Origin: Heracleum sosnowskyi
Lineage: Eukaryota > Streptophyta > Magnoliopsida > Apiales > Apiaceae
Assembly: GCA_030848705.1 (NCBI GenBank)
Contig: CM061242.1
Location: forward strand, 129,032,757 to 129,096,756
Length of the DNA stretch: 64,000 nucleotides
Direction: 5' to 3'
In this document: positions 12,488-24,093 of the stretch, one piece after another
Layout: each line of letters opens with the position of its first letter
Position numbering within the stretch: the first letter of the stretch is position 1
The notes under the pieces: generated by a model
What the model saw: only the letters and a program-made list of their open reading frames with translations
Told to the model about the DNA's origin: nothing
Database searches by the model: none
Made by a program: the position numbers and the translations under genes

Positions 12488-13587
12488 CAGGGTGATCACG
12501 GTTCGGGTTAAATCACATAATTCGTAAAAATTAATTCGATTTTGAACCGATTTGAACCGACATCAAAGTGTATTTCACGGTTTCGGTTCAACTACTTTAA
12601 AAAATCGCGGATCGTGGGTTGGTGTTGGGTTGACAAGAACCCAATCCGCTCTTAATCTGAACCACATCTATATACTTATATATTATGATTATGTATATAT
12701 ATTAAATTTATAGAGTTGAGTTCTATGGAGACCACCTTTTTTGTGAAGACCACATACGTTCTGCAATCTAAATTTGACAAAATGAATCATATTTTGTAAT
12801 CAAAAATTTGCAAAACGTACTGTTTTGCAAAGTATATTCTATGAAAATCATTATTTCATTGAAAATCTTGAAAATCATGTAAGTTCTGCAAACTAAACAT
12901 GAATGTTTTGCAAACCGAACATATTTTGCAGAATAATATGTTTTGTTATGTTTTAGTTGCAAAACATATATAATTTTAAAGATTTTAAATAAAAATAGTT
13001 ATTTTTATAGAACATAATTTATAAAATATTATATTTTGCTAAATTTAGATTGCAGAACGTATGTGGTCTCCAGGTCTCCACAAAAAAGGTGGTCTCCATA
13101 GAACTTAACTATAATTTTATATTTATAAATATATAATATAAACTAATTTTATCTTATAAATCACAAATTAAATCACAAATTTTTATATTACTTTTCGTAT
13201 CCAATATTTCATTATTGTAACTAAATTGAATGTTAGTCATTTGCGGTTAATACTTTGTTATGTAGAAATAATTTTTGTTATTTATGCACATTTAAAGAAG
13301 AAAAAATTGAATTTCATAAGTATTTTTATTTCCTAATTTTACTAATCAAACTATCTGGGAAAATTTAAATCGGAAAGTTATTATTTTATTTTATAATTCT
13401 GTTAACCAAATTTTGTCGAGAACCGTCAAAATCCGTTAATCTGAACTGACTAAAACCGAACCGAATAGTTTGATTTTGTTGGTTTACAGGTTACAATTTA
13501 GTTTAATTTTTTAAAAACCATTATTTTTACAATTTAATTCCAGTTTGATATCTAACCCCGAATCAAATCAAACCGCGATCACCCCTG
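12488..13587. mobile_element. Non-autonomous hAT-like element, 1.1 kb
   Basis: The left end reads CAGGGTGATCACGGTT and the right end, in reverse complement, CAGGGGTGATCGCGGTT: imperfect terminal inverted repeats beginning CAGGG as in plant hAT elements. Subterminal runs of AACCGA/TCGGTT motifs occur at both ends (12520-12660 and 13430-13580). There is no transposase coding. A clean 8-bp target duplication is not visible (flanks share only TAAAT, offset), so the boundaries are approximate. A second element is nested inside it. Confidence 0.6.
12713..13111. mobile_element. Mutator-type MITE with long TIRs, nested
   Basis: Both ends carry the same inverted sequence: AGTTCTATGGAGACCACC then TTTTTTGTG, followed by CACATACGTTCTGCAATC and CTAAATTT on both sides. 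The right arm has a short extra block repeating GGAGACC. The TIRs exceed 50 bp. Flanks TAAATTTATA (12703-12712) and TAATTTTATA (13112-13121) match at 9 of 10 bases, the target duplication size typical of Mutator-like elements. The interior is AT-rich with repeated TTTTGCAA motifs and no coding. It sits inside the hAT-like element. Confidence 0.8.
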
Positions 13588-14164
13588 TAAATGACCATTC
13601 CTCTCTCCTTGTTACGACAATAGTTGTAAGTTGTAACTGTTGCAGTTAACTATGCATACAAAATATCTCGCGCATGAACAATTGAGGTGACAAAAAATTG
13701 AGAGTCATTTTCAAGCAAACGATTTTTCAATCTTTTCACTATTGACATTTCAGAGTCCTCACGATAAGATTAAAAATTTCATTGTGGTCCTCATTTCAAC
13801 TTGTGAAATCACCTCTTTTTTTTTCTCACTTTCTTAAAAGGATTAGAATAATTAATTGGGTAAACACTTTATCCGTTGTATTAGACCTTTTGCAGAGTAA
13901 ATTCTTTTCTTTCTTTTTTTACAAAATTAACAGTAGAATCTGATGAGAAACGAATTGAGATTTAATTGTTTTCTAACAAAATTAAGGTGTATGATAAATA
14001 TTCCAAGTTATGAAATTATACATTTTAGAGAAAAATCTGCGTAAATCTTGCTCTCGATCTTAACATATGTATAAGGTATTATGTATGTGCTAATAAAGCC
14101 ATTAATCATTATAGGGGATCGGATAAAGCATAAAGCACCCATAGAAAATGGAGGACGTGGTGAA

Positions 14165-14515
14165 AGCCAGACCAAGACATTTTGAGTCCGTTTTGGGTGA
14201 ACTAATGACTTAAAATTATAAGTTAAAATATGTCTGAATATTTTTGTATTATATGGATAACTTGTGAGTTATTAAAAATGTAAAAATAAAAAAAGCTTGA
14301 TAAATAGTACATTTAATGATGATATTAACTTTTATAAAATCAAATCATTAAAATAAAATAAGTTGTTCAAAAAAGTACATCTTAACAACTTCTGACTTTA
14401 AGCTATTTTTTAAAATTTTAAATCATTTTTTAACTTATTACACAAACAAATATTTTTCAACTTAAAGTCAAAAATGACTTTACGCCAATAAACCATTGGC
14501 AAACACCCTCTTTGT
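14165..14515. repeat. MITE-like repeat, family copy 1
   Basis: AT-rich block ending in an inverted motif (AAAGTCAAAAATGACTTTA near 14465) and a GCCAATAAACCATTGGC hairpin. The same layout (AAATAGTACATTT, TAAAATAAAATAAGTTGTTC, CTGACTTTAAG, CTTAAAGTCAAAAAT) recurs at 38590-38945, so two members of one dispersed family are present. Exact ends are uncertain. Confidence 0.55.
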
Positions 14516-16002
14516 CAAGGATCAAATTAACACTAGAATTGTGGACTATAAAAGCATCTCCAACCATGAGAAACCTTAGCTAAAATCATATGTGTCATGC
14601 CTTAAATAAGAAATATATAGATTATGTGAATATGTAGGTTCTCCAGACGGGTCATAACTATTAGCAAAAAATTTAGACAACCTCGGTTATATTTGGCCAA
14701 CCTTTAAGGACCCTATAGCAAAATTATACGTCATCTATTTACCATATTGAAATAAGAAATTTTATTTATAACAAAAAACATTTGTACATATTCAGCAAAT
14801 TTTACATAATCGATATTTTATATCATTTTAGACAACCCAATTAAAAAAATGAAAAGTTTAAAATTAAAAACAAGAGATTCTATAATCATGAAAAGCTATG
14901 GGCCTTTATGATTTTGTTGTTGTTCTCGCATGGTTCATAATAATCTGTCTTTTTGCTTAATGCCCACCTATGAGCTATGAATGAAGATATGTGAAAGGAA
15001 TACAAGGTATATAAAAGTACAAGACCGAATGTACAAACTCTATAGATTTCGACGTAATGTTAAGGATTTAGAATTGAGATTAAATTCAATTTAGAAAAGC
15101 ATCGACATTTGTAATGTTGTTACACTATTTTCGAGTGAGATATATCGTTTAGGTCGGTTCGTCTTCCACAGCCACATATTCTATTAGAAGGATGTACCAG
15201 ATGTAACCTTACCATGCCGGCCATCTAATGTATATTAAATCACTCTTGCAGTAGAAACAGTAGAGATTCAACCCTTTTAAACCCAAGGTTCTCTCTATTA
15301 CTTGAATTGTAAAATCTGATGAACTTGGATTGTTTCGAAAAAAATAAAAGTGAATAATGCATGCATTGTTAAGCCAGGGAGTTCCTATGTCTCTGAATCT
15401 TCTTAAAATTAAAAAGAAATTACCAAGCACGAAAAATCAAGATTACTACAATAATCTTAACATATGTATGTCGAACTCCACTGAACAAGAAAACGTTTAT
15501 AAGAATATACGACACACAGCGTGACAGCGGTATAAAATCTTAAAACTCATCGAGGGTAAAAAGAAAAAAAAATGAACAACCTGTCTGTAGGGATGTTCAG
15601 CAACCAGTAGCCACTTCCAAATCTACTGGGTAAATTCATTTGGTACTACTGAGAATATCCACTTTCAAAAATTAAACAACCTTCAGGATGTGAAATACAG
15701 CAAAGTTTTTACGGAGTAGATACGGAACCAGTCATTTATTTGATAAGTAACCTCCAGAAGCGTATATAATACATCCTCAAAACTCTCATTGCTCTTTGGA
15801 AAACAATAGTCAGCTTCATGTAGCTGATGTCAACTTATATACTTTACTGTTCCCTGAGATAGGAATGAAGAAAACTGTAAAATGTTAACTAAAATTATAC
15901 AGATATGATGAAGTAGAACTGTAAAACGTAAACCCAAGTAAAACTATGTTCCATATTCAGCCAAATAAGCATGAGAAAAAGTTTGAAAGCAACAAAGATT
16001 TG

Positions 16003-16135
16003 TCATGATCTGCAAGGCTTTAGCCTAGTGGATACCTCATTCCTCTTGGTAATGAGAGGTAGAAGGTTTAGGTCTCAGCAAAGGCATGTCTGAGAGTATT
16101 TTAATTCTTGTAATTGACCGTAACCCAAAAAAATG
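16003..16135 (+). repeat. tRNA-derived SINE-like sequence
   Basis: A box-like TAGCCTAGTGG at about 16022 and a decayed B box-like GGTTTAGGTCTC at about 16067 are spaced as in a tRNA-type RNA polymerase III promoter, followed by a tail ending in an A run near 16125. No functional tRNA fold is evident. An old SINE copy is the best reading. Confidence 0.45.
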
Positions 16136-17014
16136 TCATTTCAAATCGTGATTATGAGTTCCCTAAATTGGTTTAAATAGAAAAACATCACTAGAGTGGG
16201 TCATTAATATTATTCTGCCCATCAATAATTTTATCATCAGGATCCCATCTTCAAAGTGAAGTAATGTGCTAGTTGCCTAAGGATTTGGGACACTGAAAGG
16301 TTTGATTAGCATCCGGGAGGGTTATCTGAGACATCGCTTCATGACGTGCCATCAATTAATTTATACTCCAACAGAAGCTGACAAGGAGTCTCCCTTGCAA
16401 TACTTGTAAATACAGCGAATTTAATTTATTTCCTATTTTAAGTCCTAAAAAGCAGGAGTTTGAGAGTTTCTAGTAAATATTCATTGCATGGCAAATGATA
16501 GCATACTTTAGAACGATACGTCATTCTTTCTGTTTATTCAATTGAAAGCAGACACGCTTTGTAAAACAGAAATTGTGACTCTTTCATGAAAATAATGGAA
16601 TGCATATTTATGAAAAGACAGTGCCCAGACATACGTGGACCTGTTAAATACACCCAACTACAATAATGTGGCAATATACGCTGAATTTTATTGTCAGATT
16701 CATTTCTTCATTATTACAATCTATTCTAATAATGCTCGATGCCTGCCCTAAATAGCTTGCTATAAATGGTATTGTGCCTAATTTACTACATATGTAGACA
16801 AAATGTTATTGTTCAGGAAAAAAACAGTATTCAACCTTTTAAAGCATAAACTTCAAATTGCGCATTATGTATTATTTATAAATTTAACAATGAACTGAAG
16901 CTAGATAAGGTAATGATCTGCTTCTTGCAGTTTTCATACTCCATATCGATTAATTAACTTCAGCATAGGCCAAATGCATATCTTAGAATTGCTACAGCCA
17001 ACAGTAAACGAAAT

Positions 17015-18160
17015 TCATTGTAAACAATTTAATTGTAAATCATACCACGGAATGATTGATCCAAACAAGAAATGCTGCATGATGGGAACCTTCTCTAACA
17101 CTTCCACCTTGTACATCTTAAGCAACCCACCGTTGACCTTCTTCCAATTTGGCACACCACTAATATCATCCAACAAAGGTGAATGCTCAGCAAACAAACC
17201 TTTTTTCACCTTCTTCACAAACGCAATGCACGAAAGATACAAATACTCATTCGAAAAATTCTCAATAATATCATCATTATGAATCGACTTTGGCTTCATA
17301 TACTTATGATCAATCAATTGAGACGACCCAAATATGAACGGCAGAAAATGATAATCATCAAGTCCCCAAACACCATGAGACCCAGCAGGCTCAAGACTAT
17401 AAACCAACTGCAACTTCCTCATCAAATCCAAGTACTTAACAAACACTCTCAAAACCACAGCATGATAATCCTCATTCCTAATAACACCTAATCTAGCCAA
17501 ACAATACAAAAAAGCAGCAAAATTCGTCTCGTGACCAGTCCCATAATCTACCCTATTCCAATTCCCAAAACTATCAGTAAAATAAGGAACTAACTCAACA
17601 ACAGCACCCTTTAACTCATGCTCAAGTAACTCCAACACAAAAGACTCGGCCTTTTCGGTCATTCTCTCGTGCCAAGATCGATATGCTAAGTTTCCATATC
17701 TCGCAGCTTGAGGCAACGGAGGAATCTCATCAACAAATTTCTCTAGGGTTTCAAGAGTTGACAAAAGACACAAAATTTTCCCTGATTGATGACATGGGTC
17801 AGACAATTTATGACCCTTCATCGATTCTGAGAGTGAAACAACAAACCCCAAGAAGTTTTTACAAACGGGCGAGGATTGAAAATGTTGAATATCAGATTGA
17901 GAAGTGATTTTCTTGACGGGAGTTTGGAAATTGTAAGGAGTATCAAGAATTGGGGTTTCTTGGGATTGGGGAACTGGGGTTAGCATAATTGCTTGTTGGG
18001 TGTTTTGGGGATTTGGGGGGAGATTAATAGCTGGTGCTCTAATGGGTACATAGACTGGTGGCGGTGAGTTGATGTCGGAGATGTGTGGGGGTGGTGGGAA
18101 TGCTGTTGGGCCACCGCAGTTGATGCAGGCTGAGGTGTGGTGATGGGTGGGTGGATCCAT
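17015..18160 (-). CDS. PTPA: Serine/threonine phosphatase 2A activator (PTPA)
   Basis: PTPA is a peptidyl-prolyl isomerase-like chaperone that loads metal into and activates the PP2A catalytic subunit. The ATG at 18160 gives MDPPTHHHTSACINCGG; upstream in-frame sequence lacks ATG and looks like leader. A Pro-rich N-terminal region of about 90 residues precedes the conserved core, which shows ARYGNLAYRSWHERM, VDYGTGHETNFAAF, LEPAGSHGVWGLDDYHFLP, SSQLIDHKYMKPKSI and the C-terminal MQHFLFGSIIPW. Read without introns the product is 381 residues, in the family's range (human about 358). A good donor (CCGTG|GTATGA at 17046/17045) falls at the last conserved Trp codon, so the true C-terminus may come from a very short last exon further left that I could not place. 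The rest of the coding region is uninterrupted. Confidence 0.92.
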   Translation of the reverse strand: MDPPTHHHTSACINCGGPTAFPPPPHISDINSPPPVYVPIRAPAINLPPNPQNTQQAIMLTPVPQSQETPILDTPYNFQTPVKKITSQSDIQHFQSSPVCKNFLGFVVSLSESMKGHKLSDPCHQSGKILCLLSTLETLEKFVDEIPPLPQAARYGNLAYRSWHERMTEKAESFVLELLEHELKGAVVELVPYFTDSFGNWNRVDYGTGHETNFAAFLYCLARLGVIRNEDYHAVVLRVFVKYLDLMRKLQLVYSLEPAGSHGVWGLDDYHFLPFIFGSSQLIDHKYMKPKSIHNDDIIENFSNEYLYLSCIAFVKKVKKGLFAEHSPLLDDISGVPNWKKVNGGLLKMYKVEVLEKVPIMQHFLFGSIIPWYDLQLNCLQ

Positions 18161-18331
18161 TGGAGATTCGTCGAGTTCTGTTTCGAGTAAGCGAGGAAGA
18201 TACGTTTGTCTGAATGTCGAGAAATGTTTGAAAGGATGGCGAAGCAAGTTTGTTCAAAGTCTATAATTTTATCAAGAACAGGTCACCTCCTCCATGAGAA
18301 AACAATTTGTTGTGCCCTTGCTTGAACCCAA

Positions 18332-18989
18332 CTACCTAAAACACACAAACAATAACACAATGTGAAATAATTAGATTAAACAAAATTACAAACATGTCAC
18401 ATTTTGCACGACACTTGTATGCATTAACGTAAATTACCAACATGCACGACACCACTGCCAGAGCTCCAATCACTCTCAAAATACAAATCAATGAACGCAA
18501 AATGTAATCTCAAAAGAAGAGGTATCGAGGAAAAATGTGTGCTCAAGTATGATTATCTTGATGAACTAACACAATAACATTGACATGGACTAATTTAAGA
18601 ATGCATCATCATCTGATTCCGTCTTTATCGTAGCTATCACATATAAAGATAAGACAATCTCCTCGAAAGAATTACTAATGCAAATGGATACAAATGGTTG
18701 ATTTTCCAACTGCCCATTTTTCGAATAAATCTTCTTAGGTAATATAAAGTTCCTACTTCTCAGGGTCATATTATCAAACATATGACAAGCATGATCAATG
18801 TAGTTTTAAGTTCTAACCCTTTTCGAGTAGGGCATCAATTTATTATACCAATCACAAAAGTGCACAAACAATGCAATTAAAATAAATACAATACAAAACC
18901 AGTGGAATGAAAATTAAATAATGCAGGGTGATTTCAAAAAATAATAATAGAAATTAATAGCATATTGAGAATGAGATTGAAGCATTACC
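18332..18989 (-). other. Probable 5'-leader intron of the PTPA gene
   Basis: On the minus strand a leader-like sequence (pyrimidine-rich, CTCTCATCTCAACTCTCAC around 19010) ends in ATAGG|GTAATG (donor near 18988). An acceptor TTTTAG occurs at about 18337 (alternative at 18332), upstream of the ATG at 18160. This fits an intron in the 5' UTR, common in plant housekeeping genes. The leader start is probably near 19040-19070. No coding is seen inside. Confidence 0.5.
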
Positions 18990-19786
18990 CTATGTTGTGA
19001 GAGTTGAGATGAGAGACAAACTTGAAATCTCTGTAAATATACAAAGAAAAGCATCAGAGAGATTTTTGTTTTTTTAATGCTATCTTAGGACGTAATTTAG
19101 GCAACTACAACGTCTTATCTCGTATGAATACACGTGGGGTTTTTTATAATTGTAGGATTTGACGTGTAATTATAATTATTTCATTAATAATATATTACTA
19201 AGTTCTCTAAGTACGTATTTAGGGATATTTTTTTTTAAAAAGAAATTTAAGTTGGTGGAACACAAATTTGTAGAAATTTTATATGCCAAAATAAAGATTT
19301 TTTTGGTAAAATTATAGTTTTGTGTGTCTTTATTTTTATAGATTTCATATGTTATGTCCATTAAAGTAAAATCTTTATAAATTAATATAATTGAAATCAT
19401 TTTTATCGACTCGTTCTTATTACTCGTTACGAACTATTTAAACAGCTTGATATTTTTTTGATTAATAGCATTTTTAATGGACGAAAACCCTTGGTTAAAA
19501 GTTTTGTTGACATTCTTTAAATAAAAATTATACATAATTTTTAAATTTTTCATCTCTTCAATGACACATAATTGTTACCATATTATTTGTTATCATATTA
19601 AAATAATATATTTTATTTTTAATAACTTCAAATAATAACAACATATTATTTTTAAATTTTAGTAAACCATTATAGCCAATTACATTGGAATCCATAACCT
19701 TACAGGTTCAACAAATTTTAGCCAACTATAAATTAATGTCATTATAGCCAACCAATTTAGTTAACACAGATTTTCTTTTAATAAAA

Positions 19787-20455
19787 CTAGTTGAAAAAAC
19801 TACGCTTCGCGGCGATCCTCGTTAATAAGTCGTTCTCCCGTGAAATATACTTTTCTTTTTAATATCAAAATCTTAAATTTAATATATTGAATATATACTT
19901 GTCTTATATATTAATTTTTATGTTACTATACTCATTTCTAATGAGCCACTCTTTCGTTCAAAAAATACATATATAAATTCACAATCCTATTTTACTTCCG
20001 ATATAACTTTTAACTATATGTTTTTCATATAACTCGAACTTTTTTCCTTTATAAATTCACACACCTATTCTACTAAATAGAACTTTTAATTATGTCTACA
20101 AACACCTAATTTACTTTTAATAAAACTTTTAATCGTATGTATTTTTTATAAATTCGAACTATTCTCCTTTATAAATTAGAACATCTATTCTACTTTCAAT
20201 ATAACTTTTAATTCAATGACTTACCTATAAATTCGAATTATTCTCCTTTATAAATTCGAACACCTACTCTACTTCAAATAAAACTTTATTTATATGTATT
20301 CTCTATAAATTCGAACTATTCTCCTCTAAAAATTCGAACACCTATTCCACTTCTAATATGCTAAAAAATATTTTTTTTAATTTATTAGTATTTAAAATTG
20401 TAAACCTCAAGAAAAATTAGAAAAATAGATTGAGACGATCTTAGAGGCGCCATCT
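19787..20455 (-). repeat. Helitron-like repeat with internal minisatellite, copy 1
   Basis: The left end, on the minus strand, reads CGCGAAGCGTAG then TTTTTTCAACTAG|T, the CTAG end with a short nearby hairpin expected at a Helitron 3' terminus. Inside, a unit of about 80 bp (TATAAATTCGAACACCTATT, CTACTTC, AATAAAACTTTTAATT) repeats about five times between 19970 and 20350. The far end is AATAGATTGAGACGATCTTA then GAGGCGCCA. A second copy lies at 29090-29745 in the same orientation. Confidence 0.55.
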
Positions 20456-23400
20456 AGGGATGACAGAAAAATCCGACCCGATTGGATTTTACCGAACCCG
20501 ATATTTGGATTTGGATATGGATTTTGATCCAATTTTTAAACCCGAATGAGTTTGGATTTGGATTTGGATATTAGGTATTCCGATCCAAACCCGACCCGAA
20601 ATCCAAAACCCGATCCAAACCCGAAACCCGAAAAATAATCCAATTATATATATATATATAGAGTCCTACTCAAATAGAAACCAATTTAAAATAAAAACTA
20701 GAAACTAAAGTCCAGCCCAAAATAAATTGCAAGTCCACTCCAAAATAAAAGCTAAAACCCGGCCCATTTGTCAAACAAACAAGAACACAATTAGAAAAAA
20801 AAACAAAGATTATACTTACATGATACACACAAGACGGTTACACCCAAAACAAACATCCACTGTCGCACTACGTATTAACAACAAATCTACAAATATTCAT
20901 CAATTTCTCACCACGATTGTGAAAGATTCAAGCTTAAACCCTTCAACATTCAACTAATTAAAACCGATCTGAGGCATAACACACGGTGATTTGAAGCTTT
21001 GAAATTCATGAAGTACAAAAATCACTAAAAACACTATCAAAGGTACATTACTGTGTATTTGTAGTCATAATCAGTAATAATTTTAGATATAAACGTATAT
21101 TGAGTGATTAGTGTTAGTATTTTTGTGATTTTTAGGTTTTTAAATTGATTAATTTTTGAAACTAACCAATGTTCTTCATATGTTCTTCAAGCAGCTACTA
21201 AGATCACTATTGGAGCAAAATATAATAGATAAAAGTAGTTGAGGTATGTAAAATTAGGGTTCTAGGGTTTTTTTGATGAATTTAAAAATTTATTCGTGTT
21301 TAAAGAGTATGTTTTCATGATATTAAGAATTTTAAGTGATTCGGTATATTTAATTTCATTAGACTTTAACTTCAGTGAATTATATGCTTTTGAATGAATT
21401 ATATGCTTTTGAATGTTATGCTCGTTAATTACACTAGATTGTAGTGATTATATGTTTCTGATTGATTATGTTGCTAAAATTAGTGATGTGATTAAGATTT
21501 TACTACTTTTTAGTGATTTAGATGTTTTAGTTTCAGTATTTTAATAGTTTTAGTGATTATGTTTTTGTATGAATTCTTTTTTTCTTTTGTATTAATCTAT
21601 AGCTTGTGATTTGGCTTTCAGTGGCTTTTGGTGTTTGAGTAAATTACAACAGATCATTTGTACTACTAATACTACTCATTTGTACTACTAATACTACTCC
21701 TCTTTCTCTGTGTTTGTTGTAGTTGATTTTATACTAAAGAATCTTTCGAGTTGGTAGCCTACTATCGCTTTTGATTGAAACATCATTTCACTTCCTATTT
21801 ATATATGTAGTTTTTTAATTATATTATAAATTTATACTACCTCTATAGCATCGTAAAAACCACAGTTGATAGATTGTCACATGATCAAATAGTAACAGAA
21901 GTTGCATTCAACCTTACAATTTTCAAGATACATGGATTATCAAGTGCTAGTCCGAGTGTTATTGTGGAAGGATGTCACTGATTAATAAGTGAGTTTTCTT
22001 GGTCTCTTTTAGTTGTTAGTATGCCGATCGTTGCAAGTTTCTTCACGCCACTCAGCTACAACCAAAACCAAAAAGCCTAATCCGTTTGGGTTTTATGTTA
22101 CTCTCATATTAGAGGCCCTAATAATTTTCGATCCAAACAGAACCAGTTTAAGGTATATGATTTGTCACATTGGACAAAAGAAATAAATGGTACTTATATA
22201 AGTGACCGACAAATCGCATGCTTAGTTAAATCTGTCTTTTATTGATCAATAATTTCATAGGAATTCATATAAAGCAAAACAAATTAATTATCCCACAACT
22301 TTTAAGGGATTTGTTGTTGTGTTTGATTTTTGTGTGGCCAGCCATTTGAAAACAAGTGGTCCTGCTCATCCTCTATCACTGCTGGTTGGTCCAAGGCACC
22401 ATAGAAACCTGTTAACCAGCCTTCAACACCTGGATATAAGCATTGATAGTTGGTGAATAATTCACAATTTTGTGGGCAGGATGCAACAATCCATCTCTTT
22501 ACCCTTTTTTTAAGTTTTATCTAATTACAAGTTGATTTTTCATTATTATAATGCACTTTTTCTAAGAAAAGATGGAGGAATTGAAAAAAAACAAAATTTT
22601 CATAAAGAAATATCACAAATAAAGAAACTACTAATGCATACTAATCATTTACTATCTTTCGATTTCAACAGGCAGCTAGTGAAGATGGACCTATGGAAAA
22701 AATCAGCAAATTGAAAGGAAAAGAGAGAGTTTTTAAAGAAGGTACAAATATTAGTATGTCCGACATCACTAAAAATATAATATACAATCAATAAATTACA
22801 CGACACTAATCACTAAACTATACGACATGAATCACTAACTTTCACTGCAGAAATCACTATATCCGCCATGATTTGTAATAGCATATTTTTAACATATCTA
22901 TGCATTTCTAATATTCAACAGACCCACAGCCACAGTACAAGGCAGAATCAAGAACCAAAAAGAAAAAAAAAAGACAAATACAGATGACGAGGAGGTAAAA
23001 ACAGTAACCACATACAAATTCATAATATATATGTATTAATAGACAATTTGATTTTCTCAATACTTACTAGATTGTAACAATTAAATCAAGGTTTATTTTT
23101 TATTTTTATTTTTTAATAGGAAAGTAATGATGCCTTTAAAACAAACTTAAATTTAGAAACTCGCCTAGACTTTTCAGAGAAATCCTTCATGTGCCTATTA
23201 AAGATTAGTGATTTGGTGAAGTTGGCAGCTAATTAGCTCCCGAGGTCCTTCAAGATTTCACTATACATTAATGACAAAGATGTACATGACAGTTTTTTCA
23301 CTCGATTTTCTACAACTGAAAGAAGCCATGAGATTATCAATAACATAAAGCGAGACGAATATCTAAAGATACACTATGAAAAAATACATTGTTTCTATTA

Positions 23401-23844
23401 TGGGAATTTAATTTATATTATACAAATCATTATTTATTGTTATAGTAATCACTAAAATAAATTGTACAAATCAGTAAATTGTATTGTAAAGATAACTGAA
23501 TTACACTTTACAAAGCACAAGTTGCTTCCATAGAAATCACTAGATATAAGAATTTTATCACCTCTATCTTAACCATTGTTTTCAAGTTAGTCTGCAACAT
23601 TTTTCTAAAGTACTTCAAAGAAAAGGATCTTAATAGTCTAGCGAAAATAATCCAGAAATTAAAAACCTCCATCCTCGAGCATGCAATGACAGACTGAAGG
23701 AAACTTTCAAGGGAACTCCAAAGTCTATACCATGACTTGGGATACTAAATTCTAAAAACAAAGGGGTAAGTGATATCAAATATTCATCTCACTAGACTTT
23801 TATTTGAAATTGCTGAATCTCTAATCTCAATTCCCACATATTAG

Positions 23845-24093
23845 CAGTGACATTTTCACCGTTGGCGGTTACAATTGGGTGGTTTACATTTACCCTGATG
23901 GCAAGAATGTAGAGGATAGTCTTGTTTACGTCTCGGTTTTTATTGCATTGGCGAGTGAAGACACCGATGTTAGGGCTTTTCTTGAGCTTACATTGTTGGA
24001 TCAGAGTGGTAAAGGGAAGCACACAGTGTATAGTTATTTTGATCGCACATTGGAAGGCGGTCTGTATACTCTTAAGTATCTCGGGAGTATGTG
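23845..24093 (+). pseudogene. Captured MATH-domain exon fragment (BPM/BTB-MATH type)
   Basis: An 82-codon open stretch reads SDIFTVGGYNWVVYIYPDGK, then VSVFIALASEDTDVRAF, ELTLLDQSGKGKH and TLKYLGSMW: the MATH (TRAF-like) domain of plant BTB/POZ-MATH (BPM) proteins, the CUL3 ubiquitin ligase adaptors. It starts just after an AG acceptor-like site (23843-23844) and ends at a donor-like TG|GTATGG (24093/24094), where plant BPM proteins would continue GYKRF. No BTB domain follows. The piece lies inside the TIR element, so this is gene capture at the DNA level with splice sites included. The stretch has no stop or frameshift, so the capture is recent or the piece is maintained. Confidence 0.8.

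Noticed and set aside
22340..23400. Coding-like pieces (for example DFSEKSFMCLLKISDL near 23170)
   Set aside because: Could be a captured or decayed transposon gene, but interrupted by a stop and not assignable to a family.
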